Shown here: positions 41,901 through 50,496 of the stretch, one piece after another
Numbering within the stretch: position 1 is the stretch's first letter
Layout of the letters: every line of letters begins with the position of its first letter
Assembly (NCBI GenBank): GCA_040285745.1
Contig: JAUFOR010000005.1
Location: forward strand, 558,001 to 622,000
Source: Barthelona sp. PCE
Taxonomy: Eukaryota > Metamonada: BaSk clade
DNA length: 64,000 bases
Direction of reading: 5' to 3'
The notes under the pieces: model-generated
Seen by the model: the letters and a program-made list of their open reading frames with translations, nothing else
Databases searched by the model: none
Told to the model about the DNA's origin: nothing
Position numbers and translations under genes: made by a program

Positions 41901-44293
41901 TTGACACTCTGTATGTTCTCCACTGCCGACTTTATGGGCAACCGCGCGATGTAATCCGTCCGCTGGAGCTCGAGGAGGCTACAGAGTCAAGCATCATCGT
42001 TTCAGCACTTCTTGATAGGAGTTCGTTACAGCTCCCTCTCTCGAAAAAAATGCAGCTAAAGGAGCTTGACGTCAAGGTTCTCCTCAGGATATACGACATA
42101 GAGGATGAGAACCCTCTGCTCATAGTGCTCTTGGACGTAATTGAGAAAGATTTTGATTCTTTCCTAATTCTAGTGAGTCTTTTATGCGACGCAGACACGA
42201 TGCCTTTCCTTTATTACGCGGTGCAGGCGTTCATCATGTGTAATGACGGGAGCACAGAGCACTGCAGAAGCCGCAAGGGCCTCATCAAAGCGTATATTAA
42301 CAAGTATGAGCAGGACGATGTGGCGCACTTGTATGACGTTCATTGGTATCTAGTACGACACCCAGCCGTGTTTGCGTCTGTGAGACACTATGCGTTGTAC
42401 ATCGAGGTATTGAGCACAACGGCATTCATAACTTTATTCATGGAATCAGAGCCGTCCATACAGTCAGCGCATTCCACGCTCGACAGGTACATGGGAACCA
42501 TCATGTGGCGCACCCAGAGCATCCGAATTCGCGTGTATGAAGAGACGTGCGCTGAGATCGAATCACACTTTGATGATCGTGACGAGGAGTTTATGAAACT
42601 ATGTGCTTTGGTTTTGAAAGATGCGTATCAACACGCGCTGGATAACGTCGACTCAGATTCGAGTTACAAGCGAGACATCATGCATCTGTCTAGATTCTTT
42701 GATGCTGACAAGTATGATCTGGGCCTAGAGGACCGAAGTGATTACATCGAGCTCAATGAGTCAATAGACTTGGGGAGCGATTTCACGACAGACTACTGTG
42801 ATAGCATAGCTTCGGTTGGCTCGTTCAGACAGGATAGTGCGTTTTTCAGCTACAACGATTCGGGATTTCTGTCATTCAGCGAAACAAAGACTCAGGTGGA
42901 CTCCAAGCCGGATTTACGCCCAGTGGACGACATTGGAGTGCTTCCTCTGCTCAGTTTTGTGCTGAAGCCACCATTTACAGCTACAGACGATCTTAAGAAG
43001 CTACAAAAAGGACTCTCAATTTCAGATTTTGTTAATAGCTTTTGTTCTGAGATGTATGCGTTGTTTGCTGCGTTCTACTCGGATTCACCCGATCAGAACT
43101 CAAGGATCAGGCAGGATGAGGAGTCTGGTGAAGTTGAAATTCAGTTTGCCGTCTACACACCCACAGAAGCAGATATGCTATCGGTTACGCTTGATAGTGA
43201 CGTTCGTATGGCGGTCATCAGCCGCTTTCTCAACGATTATGACCTGTCTGCGCTTCGTATTGGTGAGGTGGGTTTGTTAGCGCTAATGTTTAAGTTTGCC
43301 TTCTCAGTACACCAGTACGCATCCGATATCCAGACATCCGTGCTCAACAGGCTCAAGATGGCGACGATCGCGCATATTTCATCCAAGACTCAGACCGTAA
43401 TGGTAATTGGTGCGCTGAGTGTTGTGCCTGATCTGACACCTTTTGGTTTCGTCTTTGGCATGCTTGATTCGGTCAACAACCTAGAGAGCTTCTTGTGTCT
43501 GCACGAGGGGCACCCCTTCCTCAACGTGCTCATCAGTTATGTGAAGCAGTTTGCGGGTACAGATGACGAGCATCCTTTGTATCAAGCGCTAATTCAGAGC
43601 GTATCATTTGTTAATTTCTTCCAAGAGAAGGCATTGTTGCTCGAAGAACAGGCAGATCGCGTGTTCAATTCTATCCCAACGAATTTTAAGCGAGAGCATT
43701 TCCATCATCTCATACAATGTCTGGACAAGTACTACGATGCTGCAGTGCATTTCAGGCATGAGGAGGCGCATATTGGAGTGTCCCGTAGTTTGAGGAAGGC
43801 AGCACTGTGCCTGCTTCAGCTTCGTAATCCAACTCAAAAACTCATCAACATATCCGATAATGAAGTTTTCAACATAGCAATGGAACTGTCCTTCCGCGAC
43901 GCACACGTGCTGCTGAGCGGGTACAATATTGACCTTGATGTTGGTTTTGCAACGTTACTGTTCCAGAAGGTTGTGCTTGAGGGTAGTTTCGAATATGTTG
44001 ATTCGTATCTGTCTGTTTTTACCGATGTTACCCGTCCAGTGCTGACCATGATTACCGGGTACGTGCTTGATATCGCTGAATTCATGGATAGAGAAGTTTT
44101 TGAGAACTTTTTGATTTTCATCGACATTCTTGATGATATCACTATCGCTGGAGATTGCGAAAAAATGATGCCGTCGTTACCACAGTGGGCCAAAGAGAGG
44201 CTTACAGATACGCTAGAAGAGATACATGCGCGTTTTGATAAGAATCATGAGTTTATAGGTCTATCAAAGCTGGCTGGTTATCTGTCGTTTTAG
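38990..44293 (+). CDS. Very large protein, probable N-terminal beta-propeller plus alpha-solenoid (nucleoporin- or coat-like)
   Basis: 1,767 residues, intronless, soluble, without a signal peptide. The first about 430 residues alternate short beta strands (ITFCETIACITETTVVIHDG, SLVLVVLCSTGQLYFVIL, VYGTYVYLTSANTVLRLLM), as in a WD-like or Nup-type propeller. From about 440 to the end it is almost wholly helical, with Leu-rich helices and no motif that I can name. This architecture is shared by scaffold nucleoporins (Nup133, Nup155, Nup160), the ROD/KNTC1 group and vesicle-coat proteins. None fits clearly by recall, and the length exceeds most. An acidic Ser/Tyr patch (about 1240-1310) separates two solenoid parts. 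It follows the dynein chain by 90 nt. Confidence 0.5.
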   Translation: MKGLAFKSQKLDYELPTTGKKIITFCETIACITETTVVIHDGNRSAIVQFTDVVEDAIFVLCDPPIDGDLFNSLVLVVLCSTGQLYFVILNDYVTKYNDSLINWFLNIEEDNLFKFEEESLSINETNMSLRVFTITTGLLSMIQLIAPHHANCFVFATLVQLETGVKLVFGKLFLRSTGLLPFRCSQLTVAQDFRMAVANNTVFVVSNNQLHVVPLVEHNSGKKVIDLPTGNYNSIVADVYGTYVYLTSANTVLRLLMSKTLKIAQNGLAEELPLPTNDDVVQSLSYIASAVDIPQVPLDGISQLPAHSYITGAAAQKPQKEWKTLFNVEPFDSLYCMLDGSFVLQGRYLSCYSSESAAPFVFGATPQLTLIQSMPFPHQNLSFFCFSDGYVYDVVTDVTVDQVLATMDTENVIEVLRFNDWDMQPFIDSVIRSAKVYGVVVLLDLLGCPNVTDEVVSLIVIELKKLFKVYKRSFVKGKVDKTLEQLLFSTELCRTLLSLRSEVTKDDVLDYLNKVSEMDYARNQESIQQFSVQKPDEEEQGTEYIRKLEQLNGFLEQIETLSVLQFPSSNLTELLKSLPEAQLLKGYQRLFRQYDVFSIDHSLFYTEIGIKRTQEIFFYMLLGFMFENQVDKARDLIKKTGFSSDFVHFIYLNTSLEAVRKVCLELIGDNDEFPPMVLKKDVVVLNNRLALKFYSESEPLLSEFTDQMSRVDVLYGLFHRGFLDSKELFAKLDDVVNVDTLRVLKYIQGESKSFTAAFQEYVTEKHGKESVRCKVIDSYLHPNAPSHWLRASTEFEELLVAFMTNSTYRNAPALYRIYLGDFSTSSQQVQFYVSHLFSAGQSSAVFDIQPYHYLLQFRPHAAFQVCNDFSELQLLELILEFEAHDDRTMYYFLCVLLMYRSLQLEDTDQRNITLFNHRIVLTCLLGRSFLSILDTSDYLAQLRELLSTVQHGELLSHEFLQYQPFYWHCVDTLYVLHCRLYGQPRDVIRPLELEEATESSIIVSALLDRSSLQLPLSKKMQLKELDVKVLLRIYDIEDENPLLIVLLDVIEKDFDSFLILVSLLCDADTMPFLYYAVQAFIMCNDGSTEHCRSRKGLIKAYINKYEQDDVAHLYDVHWYLVRHPAVFASVRHYALYIEVLSTTAFITLFMESEPSIQSAHSTLDRYMGTIMWRTQSIRIRVYEETCAEIESHFDDRDEEFMKLCALVLKDAYQHALDNVDSDSSYKRDIMHLSRFFDADKYDLGLEDRSDYIELNESIDLGSDFTTDYCDSIASVGSFRQDSAFFSYNDSGFLSFSETKTQVDSKPDLRPVDDIGVLPLLSFVLKPPFTATDDLKKLQKGLSISDFVNSFCSEMYALFAAFYSDSPDQNSRIRQDEESGEVEIQFAVYTPTEADMLSVTLDSDVRMAVISRFLNDYDLSALRIGEVGLLALMFKFAFSVHQYASDIQTSVLNRLKMATIAHISSKTQTVMVIGALSVVPDLTPFGFVFGMLDSVNNLESFLCLHEGHPFLNVLISYVKQFAGTDDEHPLYQALIQSVSFVNFFQEKALLLEEQADRVFNSIPTNFKREHFHHLIQCLDKYYDAAVHFRHEEAHIGVSRSLRKAALCLLQLRNPTQKLINISDNEVFNIAMELSFRDAHVLLSGYNIDLDVGFATLLFQKVVLEGSFEYVDSYLSVFTDVTRPVLTMITGYVLDIAEFMDREVFENFLIFIDILDDITIAGDCEKMMPSLPQWAKERLTDTLEEIHARFDKNHEFIGLSKLAGYLSF

Positions 44294-44343
44294 TAAAGTT
44301 AATAATAATCATTCAGTTATAATACTAATTTATTCTATGAACA

Positions 44344-45543
44344 CTATTGGTACACTGGAGCAATAGGCTGATACGCAGCTACCTGAGGCTGAGCAGCATA
44401 AGTAGTTGTGGGGGCCATTACTGGCTGAGGCTGAGGAACGTAAGTTGTCTGAACTGTAGGCTGCTGAATGATCTGAGGGGCAGCAGGATTGAGGGGGGCA
44501 ACCTCAGTGGTTTCATTGGATCTACGCTTCTTTGACTTACAGGTATTGATGAAGCACATGACAACAAGGAGACCAACGGCGCCATAGAGAAGGAACTTGC
44601 CCCAGTCTTTCGGTCTTGAGTTCTCCTGGAACTTGACCTCCATGGTTTGGGAGCCAGTATTCTCAACGAGGAATTGGACGTTCTCAAACTCGTTCATCAT
44701 TAGGTGACAGTACTTGCCAACTGGGCAGTCACGTAACATGGTTCCGGAACCCCTGTAGTTGCGAACCGATCCGCTGTACGAGGCATGTACAGTCATCTGG
44801 CTACGATAGATGACGGGATCGTTGAAGTAAACAGCGTAGTACTGGTAGATGTCTGATGAATCAGGAATATATGAGTAGGAGTTGTGGGTACCGGTAGTAT
44901 GATAGTTCCATGTGTAGTCCTTACCATCCTTGAACTGCTTGAAATCTGAGTAACCCTTGAACGCAAAGAAGTCAACGTCCTTGTCACAGTTCCAATCAAC
45001 GTTCATGGAAGAACCGGGGGGAAGAGTAAAACCATCAAATTCGAATTTTGAAGAGATGAGTCGATGGGTGGTTGTGAAATTGACGTTAAGCATTTGGCCC
45101 TGGATGACCTGGGGGTACATACGAACCTTGAGACCATATTCCGTTGTGGAGAAGGTAACAGACTCATAGTCAGCACCTTTAATGGTGCCACGATTGATGG
45201 GGAAGGGGAGCGTCTGTCCAGGTGCGAGGACGATATCAGGTGCGGTGTTTGTGGAACCAAAACCGACAATAGCTCCGACAATGATCAAGATAACCATGAT
45301 ACACATTGCAAAACAACAAAATCCAGCACAGGCATTCGATTCGTAAGCACCAAAGGGTGAGATGAAGCGAGGTCCGTACCAAGACCAACCGTAGCCGTGA
45401 CCGTAATGACGATGATAGTGATCGTGATGTCTATGATGATGATGTCTATGACGATGTCTGCGGGATACTCCGCCTCCGCCAAATGAAAAGCTGGAGCCAC
45501 CTGTGTGAACAGAACCTCTGAAACCACCACCTCTTGAGGGCAT
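44344..45543 (-). CDS. Two-pass membrane protein with a His/Gly-rich N-terminus and Pro/Gln-rich tail
   Basis: 399 residues; ATG at 45541-45543. Residues 1-30 are Gly/Ser-rich; 28-50 are dominated by His and Arg (SRRHRHRHHHHRHHDHYHRH), then Tyr/Trp-rich. A hydrophobic helix lies at about 70-95 (ACAGFCCFAMCIMVILIIVG). A beta-rich domain of about 230 residues follows (IVLAPGQTLPFPINRGTIKG, FTLPPGSSMNVDWNCDKDVD). A second helix is at about 316-333 (FLLYGAVGLLVVMCFI), and the cytosolic end is Pro/Gln/Ala/Thr-rich. N- and C-termini would lie on the same side. I know of no family. The His cluster could bind metal ions. Confidence 0.6.
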   Translation of the reverse strand: MPSRGGGFRGSVHTGGSSFSFGGGGVSRRHRHRHHHHRHHDHYHRHYGHGYGWSWYGPRFISPFGAYESNACAGFCCFAMCIMVILIIVGAIVGFGSTNTAPDIVLAPGQTLPFPINRGTIKGADYESVTFSTTEYGLKVRMYPQVIQGQMLNVNFTTTHRLISSKFEFDGFTLPPGSSMNVDWNCDKDVDFFAFKGYSDFKQFKDGKDYTWNYHTTGTHNSYSYIPDSSDIYQYYAVYFNDPVIYRSQMTVHASYSGSVRNYRGSGTMLRDCPVGKYCHLMMNEFENVQFLVENTGSQTMEVKFQENSRPKDWGKFLLYGAVGLLVVMCFINTCKSKKRRSNETTEVAPLNPAAPQIIQQPTVQTTYVPQPQPVMAPTTTYAAQPQVAAYQPIAPVYQ

Positions 45544-45953
45544 AGTAAGAATGAGTAAGAAAAGCGATTACACGTATTTGAAGAGTTCTAGATGGTTGTA
45601 TCAGCTGTTTTGGGATTTGTGACAAGGGATCCACTGTTTATTGTCTTCAGTTCATGATGATGGAGAAGTTTGATAGAAAAAAAGTACTGTTTGTACGATA
45701 TGTGTTGTTTAGCGTTTACAAGGGAAATAAAAAGCTGCAATATTCCACACAGACCAACTTTATAACTTTAAATAGTAATAGGAAAAGTGAAACCTCAAAC
45801 ACTCCTCTTACACGTTTTATGCTGTTGGTTTATGGATGAATCATCACAAAACAGATAAAAACCTGCTTAAGGTAGATACAAAGTAACGGAATAAGGTGTT
45901 TTTCCGAATATAACGTTATTCAGCATATTTTTTTTGTGTGATATGGTAAACAC
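45544..45953. other. 410-nt divergent spacer; no gene seen
   Basis: AT-rich spacer between the His-rich membrane protein and a small plus-strand gene. A 61-codon ATG frame at 45654-45839 has no recognisable features. Confidence 0.35.
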
Positions 45954-46367
45954 ATGAGCGGTGACGAAAAAACATCAGAAAATTTCATAAATGAAGTCTT
46001 AAGTCAACCAGACAGGACCAACCAATTTCTATCAGATCAGAAGGAAATTACTGAAGACTTACAGGAGATTTTGGAGGATTATGAGCGGATAAAGGAAATG
46101 AACAGCGGAAAATGCGTGTTTAAAGCTCCTTTAAAGGTTGGACAATCTAATTCCCCGTTGTTACAGCAAAAACACATTCAGAGTCCGAAGATTTTGAATT
46201 TCGACATGTTTCCTCCATACAAGCCGATCAATGTAAGTGTCGATAGCGAGAACTTTTCGTTTTCCAGCATCTCCTTCCCTACTAATCATAAATATGATTT
46301 TATTGTGAATTCCCCATCAAATAGCCCCAAGAACCCCGACCCACCAGTTTCATTCAACGATAATTAG
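45954..46367 (+). CDS. Small hypothetical protein
   Basis: A 137-residue acidic/Ser-Pro-rich protein starting MSGDEKTSENFINEVLSQPD. The first 50 residues look helical (DLQEILEDYERIKEM); the rest is probably disordered (NSPSNSPKNPDPPVSF). No family is recognised. The frame is open with a good ATG context (AACACATG) and codon composition like its neighbours. It precedes CDIN1 by 154 nt on the same strand. It could be a 5' exon of something larger, but it ends in its own TAG. Confidence 0.5.
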   Translation: MSGDEKTSENFINEVLSQPDRTNQFLSDQKEITEDLQEILEDYERIKEMNSGKCVFKAPLKVGQSNSPLLQQKHIQSPKILNFDMFPPYKPINVSVDSENFSFSSISFPTNHKYDFIVNSPSNSPKNPDPPVSFNDN

Positions 46368-46521
46368 CAAGTTATTGTAAAATATTTAATTTTTATCATA
46401 TTTACTGGGTGCATTATGGATATTAAGGGGATATATGGAATTATATGAGCAGAAAAAGATCAGTTTTTCTTAAACATCGTATTTCAGAAAATTTCCTTAT
46501 TCACAGTGTATTTCATGTTGT

Positions 46522-47286
46522 ATGCTTCATGAACAGTACAAACTGCTAGCTGAGCAGCTTCGATTACTACATAAATCCGATATTTGGGGCTTCAGTGTCA
46601 ATTTAGAGCAAAATATTTTTGGGGCAAGTTATGATGCCTGTATTTCAATTTACAACTTCTTGCTACGGCAAGAACCGGTTGCCATGCCACTGAGCAAATG
46701 TATTGAATGTTATAATTCGTTCAGCAATGAAAAATTTACATGTCTTGAAAGGATTGCTGATGACTACAACATCACAATGAGCCGTGCTATCAATGTGCTC
46801 ATCAAAGGGTATCTGCTCACCACTCAACAAGGGTTCATATCAAAGGCTAGAGTACGAAGAATACGCAAAGACCCAACGGTTCTTGGTGATTCATTGTTAA
46901 AAAGACTGATAGAGGAGTTTAAAGAGAGAGAAGTGGAGACCAGCATACCTGCTTTGTACGGAGACAAATGTGAACGTGATCTCCAGAACTGTTTATCCAT
47001 CCAACAAATACTTTTTAAATCTGAAAAAAATCTTCATGGACAAATCAAGACACCTGATATTCTGTTGCTGGAAGACGTGTATTATGGGGGTGTGAAGATC
47101 AATTGGATTGATTCCAAAGCTGGATATGGTGTTCCCACACTTCTAGTTGAGAATACTCAATTTATTACGTACTACAACATGTACGGCACTGGACTTGTTG
47201 TCTACTACGCTGGATTCGTCGAGGATCTGGCCACTGATGAACGTTATGTAGTCGTCGATCATCTTCCACAATTTGAAAAATTTTAA
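46522..47286 (+). CDS. CDIN1: CDIN1 (C15orf41) homologue, PD-(D/E)xK nuclease
   Basis: A 254-residue homologue of CDAN1-interacting nuclease 1, an archaeal-like restriction-fold nuclease that binds codanin-1 and is mutated in congenital dyserythropoietic anaemia in humans. The N-terminal half is helix-turn-helix-like (ERIADDYNITMSRAINVLIK, equivalent to the human LANEVDYAPSLMARLILE). The C-terminal catalytic fold shows TPDILL (177-182), NWIDSKAGYG (194-203, matching HWIESKASFG) and FITYYNMYGTGLVVYYAGFV (compare [20 protein letters not shown]). D179, D197 and K199 sit at the expected catalytic positions. It converges on NTMT1 with 3 nt between stops. Confidence 0.9.
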   Translation: MLHEQYKLLAEQLRLLHKSDIWGFSVNLEQNIFGASYDACISIYNFLLRQEPVAMPLSKCIECYNSFSNEKFTCLERIADDYNITMSRAINVLIKGYLLTTQQGFISKARVRRIRKDPTVLGDSLLKRLIEEFKEREVETSIPALYGDKCERDLQNCLSIQQILFKSEKNLHGQIKTPDILLLEDVYYGGVKINWIDSKAGYGVPTLLVENTQFITYYNMYGTGLVVYYAGFVEDLATDERYVVVDHLPQFEKF

Positions 47287-47289
47287 TCC

Positions 47290-47997
47290 TTATGTTTGAC
47301 GTGGTTGAAGTGCCCAGCAGTGGATTTCGCAGATATCCGGGCTCAAGCCACTCTGTGGGGAATCAAAAATGACTTCCAAGTTTGCTTTTTCAAACAAAGC
47401 TTCGAATTGTTCTTTTGTACGCATGACGCTGAAATCATCCAGGTCAGGCATGAGATCATCAGCAACGTTGTCCTTGACGATTATCAGACCCTCTTCTGAG
47501 AGATTTTCAGCCATTTTCTGTAATGTGGAAACAGCATCATGATCATTGAGATAAAGAAGAGTCCATTGTACCCACCAGCAATCGAATTCACCGTTTTCCT
47601 CGAAGGAGAAGTCCTGAATAAGGCAAGGATGAATAGTAATTTCAAAGGAGATGTCTTCCTTAGCTTTTTGTAAAAATTTTTCACATGGATCAACGAGATG
47701 GATTTCAGAAAACACTTGAGAGAGGACGTTCTTAGTGACACGTCCGATTCCTGCACCAACATCAACACAACGGTTGACAGGACGTCCATTCATAACTCTT
47801 TTAAGAAAATAAAGACTGAATTTAGATTCAACTTCGTGGATTTCGTCGAGGCCACCAAGCATACCAGTGTTGGAAGAGTCTTGAGAGAGCCAATATTGAA
47901 CCTGCTTCTTGTATCTGTTTCTCGAGTCAGTTTCGCTTGCCCATTCATTTGCAATGCTGTCTGAGGCCCTCTCGCTGTTTAAGTTGTCTGGGGACAT
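47290..47997 (-). CDS. NTMT1: N-terminal Xaa-Pro-Lys protein methyltransferase NTMT1/Tae1
   Basis: A 235-residue SAM-dependent enzyme that methylates the alpha-amine of proteins beginning X-Pro-Lys (ribosomal proteins and others). It opens like the family with YKKQVQYWLSQDSSNTGMLG, GLDEIHEVESKFSLYFLKRV, then motif I CVDVGAGIGRVTKNVL, IHLVDPCEKFLQKAKE, the catalytic-pocket WWVQWTLLYLNDHDAV and GLIIVKDNVADD, and VMRTKEQFEALFEKANLEVI near the end. Length matches human (223). It is divergent from the coiled-coil gene with 76 nt between starts. Confidence 0.95.
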   Translation of the reverse strand: MSPDNLNSERASDSIANEWASETDSRNRYKKQVQYWLSQDSSNTGMLGGLDEIHEVESKFSLYFLKRVMNGRPVNRCVDVGAGIGRVTKNVLSQVFSEIHLVDPCEKFLQKAKEDISFEITIHPCLIQDFSFEENGEFDCWWVQWTLLYLNDHDAVSTLQKMAENLSEEGLIIVKDNVADDLMPDLDDFSVMRTKEQFEALFEKANLEVIFDSPQSGLSPDICEIHCWALQPRQT

Positions 47998-48073
47998 TTT
48001 ATATGTGTGATAAGGATAAATAGATAAAATATAAGTTTTGTTGTATTTTATTTATCCATTTACATCATATTTT

Positions 48074-49147
48074 ATGATGTCAGGGCCCCCAGATCTCGAG
48101 ATCCACACCGATGCTAGCGAGGCGCAGCAGTCTATATCCTTATTTGAGTTAGCGGGATCTACAATTTCATCACCTCAACCTAATAAGCCGATCACACACA
48201 TGCAAGACACGAATGCGAAGGAAATCATGCACCTTAAGCAAGAGTTAAACACCATGTGGGAGACATTAGACACTGAAGGATTAGCTGGCGAGAGTTCCGA
48301 AATAATGATGCCTATCATGAAGCTTTTACGGTTACAGACGAACCTTATTGAGAAGCAAGACATACAAATTGTGAATTTAAGTCTGAACCAGTATGTAAGC
48401 GATGATTTGAATCAGATGTCACAACATATTGTTACATTAACAACAGATTTTGCAGAGTTAGAGGAAGAAAAGGACGTCATGCGTGATCTTTTGCTCGAGA
48501 ACCAGAAATTAAACCAATTAAGTAGAAAAGAAGTGTTGAGTTTGAGGAATAAGATTGAAATGTTACAATTAAAAGTGGATGAATCTGAAAGAATTAAAGA
48601 AAACTATACAAAGCTTAAGAACGATATAAAGGTCCTCAGTAACGATCATTCATTGCAAATGGATTTATTAAAGCAGGGAAATAGTAAGGCGCAATTAAAG
48701 ACGCAATGTGAGTTGGAAGAAGTGACTGCAAAGTACGAACAGAGCGTAAAGAAGGTGCAGAACCTTACGCAGGGTATCCAGAACATGAAGAGCGCATTAA
48801 TTAATAGAGACGCTGATATTGATCGCAACCTGCAGACGCTGACTAATCTGCAACAGTCGACAACAGAAGAACTACAACAATCAAAGGCTGTTTGCACCCG
48901 TCTTTTGGACGAGAACAAAGGTTTGAGGGAGCGAAACCGTGTTTTATTGGAAGAGTTGAAGAGTACATTACGAGATGTCACTCGTTACAAGAAAAATATT
49001 CTTGAAAAGGACAGGGCAGTCCACGGTATGCGCAGTGCATTGGATACCACCCTTCGTCTACTCAGTGAACCGACCCAGGATGGATTGAAGCGACTACAGG
49101 GTGTCATAATGGCGGGCATTGCAAGAACAGCGGATATGGTTGATTGA
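48074..49147 (+). CDS. Coiled-coil protein, unknown
   Basis: A 357-residue protein from the ATG at 48074 (MMSGPPDLEIHTDASEAQQS). Residues about 130-330 are continuous heptads with Leu/Lys/Glu/Gln (EVLSLRNKIEMLQLKVDESE, ELQQSKAVCTRLLDENKGLR), followed by a shorter conserved-looking end (LLSEPTQDGLKRLQGVIMAG). It is probably structural: centrosomal, basal body or Golgi roles are all possible. No diagnostic motif is seen. Its TGA stop (49145-49147) directly abuts the TAA of the next gene on the opposite strand. Confidence 0.6.
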   Translation: MMSGPPDLEIHTDASEAQQSISLFELAGSTISSPQPNKPITHMQDTNAKEIMHLKQELNTMWETLDTEGLAGESSEIMMPIMKLLRLQTNLIEKQDIQIVNLSLNQYVSDDLNQMSQHIVTLTTDFAELEEEKDVMRDLLLENQKLNQLSRKEVLSLRNKIEMLQLKVDESERIKENYTKLKNDIKVLSNDHSLQMDLLKQGNSKAQLKTQCELEEVTAKYEQSVKKVQNLTQGIQNMKSALINRDADIDRNLQTLTNLQQSTTEELQQSKAVCTRLLDENKGLRERNRVLLEELKSTLRDVTRYKKNILEKDRAVHGMRSALDTTLRLLSEPTQDGLKRLQGVIMAGIARTADMVD

Positions 49148-49771
49148 TTAATGTGTGTTGATGGGGTAGCGGACGAAATGCTTCTTAGAGTGTTTAATAG
49201 TGTCGTTAATTTTCTTTTTCTTTTCTATCTCAATAATTTCAGTTTCGTGTAAAAAGTGTTCCATTCTCTGTGATTGAATACGTGCTTCCTCTGCTTCAAA
49301 CAATTTCCTACGCTTCTCTTCAATTTGCATCTGAACGCGAATGTCTCGTATGTAATGGTCTTTTGCTTGGCGAGCTTCAAGCCGTGCTCGGTGTGTTTCC
49401 GGGGAGTTCATCGTGATTAGACTCAAAGTAGCCTCAATAAGATCATCTTCGCGGTGTGTGATTTTTCCTGGTGGGCTCGGTTTCTCACCATACTTTCGTT
49501 TGGGGGTGGCGATGGGCTGTATGTTTTTCTTCCTTGGAGACTTGAACATTGGTTCTTTGCGTTGCGGAGAAGGCTTTAATCTGGGAACATGTACTCCTCT
49601 CCGTGTTGGTGTCATTATACATGTCCTGCGCTCCTTTAAAGGTGTCGAGTGCTGTAATTGGTGTCTTGAAAATAGAATTGCCCGTCTTGGAGATGTTTTC
49701 AAAGATTGACGTACTCTTGGAGAGACAAGTACTGATCCTTCGACACGAATATCGGGTGTGCGGCGTGACAT
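49148..49771 (-). CDS. Basic, SPR/SPRK-rich protein with C-terminal helix, unknown
   Basis: 207 residues from the ATG at 49769-49771 (MSRRTPDIRVEGSVLVSPRV). The first 110 residues are basic and rich in Ser-Pro and Thr-Pro (KTSPRR, MTPTRRG, FKSPRK, IATPKRK), typical of CDK substrates or microtubule-binding disordered regions. Residues about 110-185 form a long charged helix (RARLEARQAKDHYIRDIRVQ, EEKRRKLFEAEEARIQSQRM). Possibly a microtubule or chromatin protein; this is inference. Zero bases separate its stop from the coiled-coil gene's stop. Confidence 0.55.
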   Translation of the reverse strand: MSRRTPDIRVEGSVLVSPRVRQSLKTSPRRAILFSRHQLQHSTPLKERRTCIMTPTRRGVHVPRLKPSPQRKEPMFKSPRKKNIQPIATPKRKYGEKPSPPGKITHREDDLIEATLSLITMNSPETHRARLEARQAKDHYIRDIRVQMQIEEKRRKLFEAEEARIQSQRMEHFLHETEIIEIEKKKKINDTIKHSKKHFVRYPINTH

Positions 49772-50043
49772 CTCAGCTGTTGCAAGAATCAAAAATCAAT
49801 TGAGTTGCAAGAAAGGGAAGATACAAGATAGCAATAAAGAAATGTGCTTCCTGCCTGTACGATATATTCATCTTGTTGATGTCATTACCAACAAGAATTA
49901 TACTCTGAAACGAGTAGGGAAAGTGAATAATGCGTTGTTTCTTGTATTTCCGATTATTTCGACTTTCAGACATAATCGTCTATCGTCACAATCTAACCGC
50001 TCTTTATTAACCGGTTCACACATTTATTTAATTTTTTCGGGCA

Positions 50044-50472
50044 ATGAAAAGAAAGAAGGCGTCTAAAACAAGAAAACAGTCATTTACACTGTTCCTATTT
50101 TGGATAATATTTTTAGCGGCGTACTTATACACGATGATATTGACACTATTGGATATGAAAGACCATGAACTTTATGAGGTGAATAAGTTACTGGGAATTC
50201 TTTACCTATTACTTGCATTTCCTCCATGCATATGTTTATTATTCGAAATCAAGGGATTTAGTTCAGTATTCTGTGTATTCTTTTTGTCTTTTAACACAAT
50301 ATCAGTTTTTGCAAGATTCTATTTTCTAGCTACTAGTTCTGTTCATCCTTTTGTATTCAAATTCTTTATCATTGAATTATACGCTCAGGTTGTGGGTACT
50401 TTTGCTGTTCGTCTTTCTAGAAATCCAAATTATGGTGTTAAACAATTCAAAAGAGTAAGGAAATATGTATAG
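50044..50472 (+). CDS. Small four-helix membrane protein
   Basis: 142 residues; ATG at 50044. A basic N-terminus (KRKKASKTRKQ) precedes hydrophobic helices at about 13-37 (FTLFLFWIIFLAAYLYTMIL), 48-65 (LLGILYLLLAFPPCICLLF), 72-95 (SVFCVFFLSFNTISVFARFY) and 102-122 (VFKFFIIELYAQVVGTFAV). It ends in a basic cytosolic tail (KQFKRVRKYV). I do not recognise a family; the topology is like small ER/Golgi proteins. Confidence 0.6.
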   Translation: MKRKKASKTRKQSFTLFLFWIIFLAAYLYTMILTLLDMKDHELYEVNKLLGILYLLLAFPPCICLLFEIKGFSSVFCVFFLSFNTISVFARFYFLATSSVHPFVFKFFIIELYAQVVGTFAVRLSRNPNYGVKQFKRVRKYV

Positions 50473-50496
50473 TATAACATTATTAGTAAATTATAC

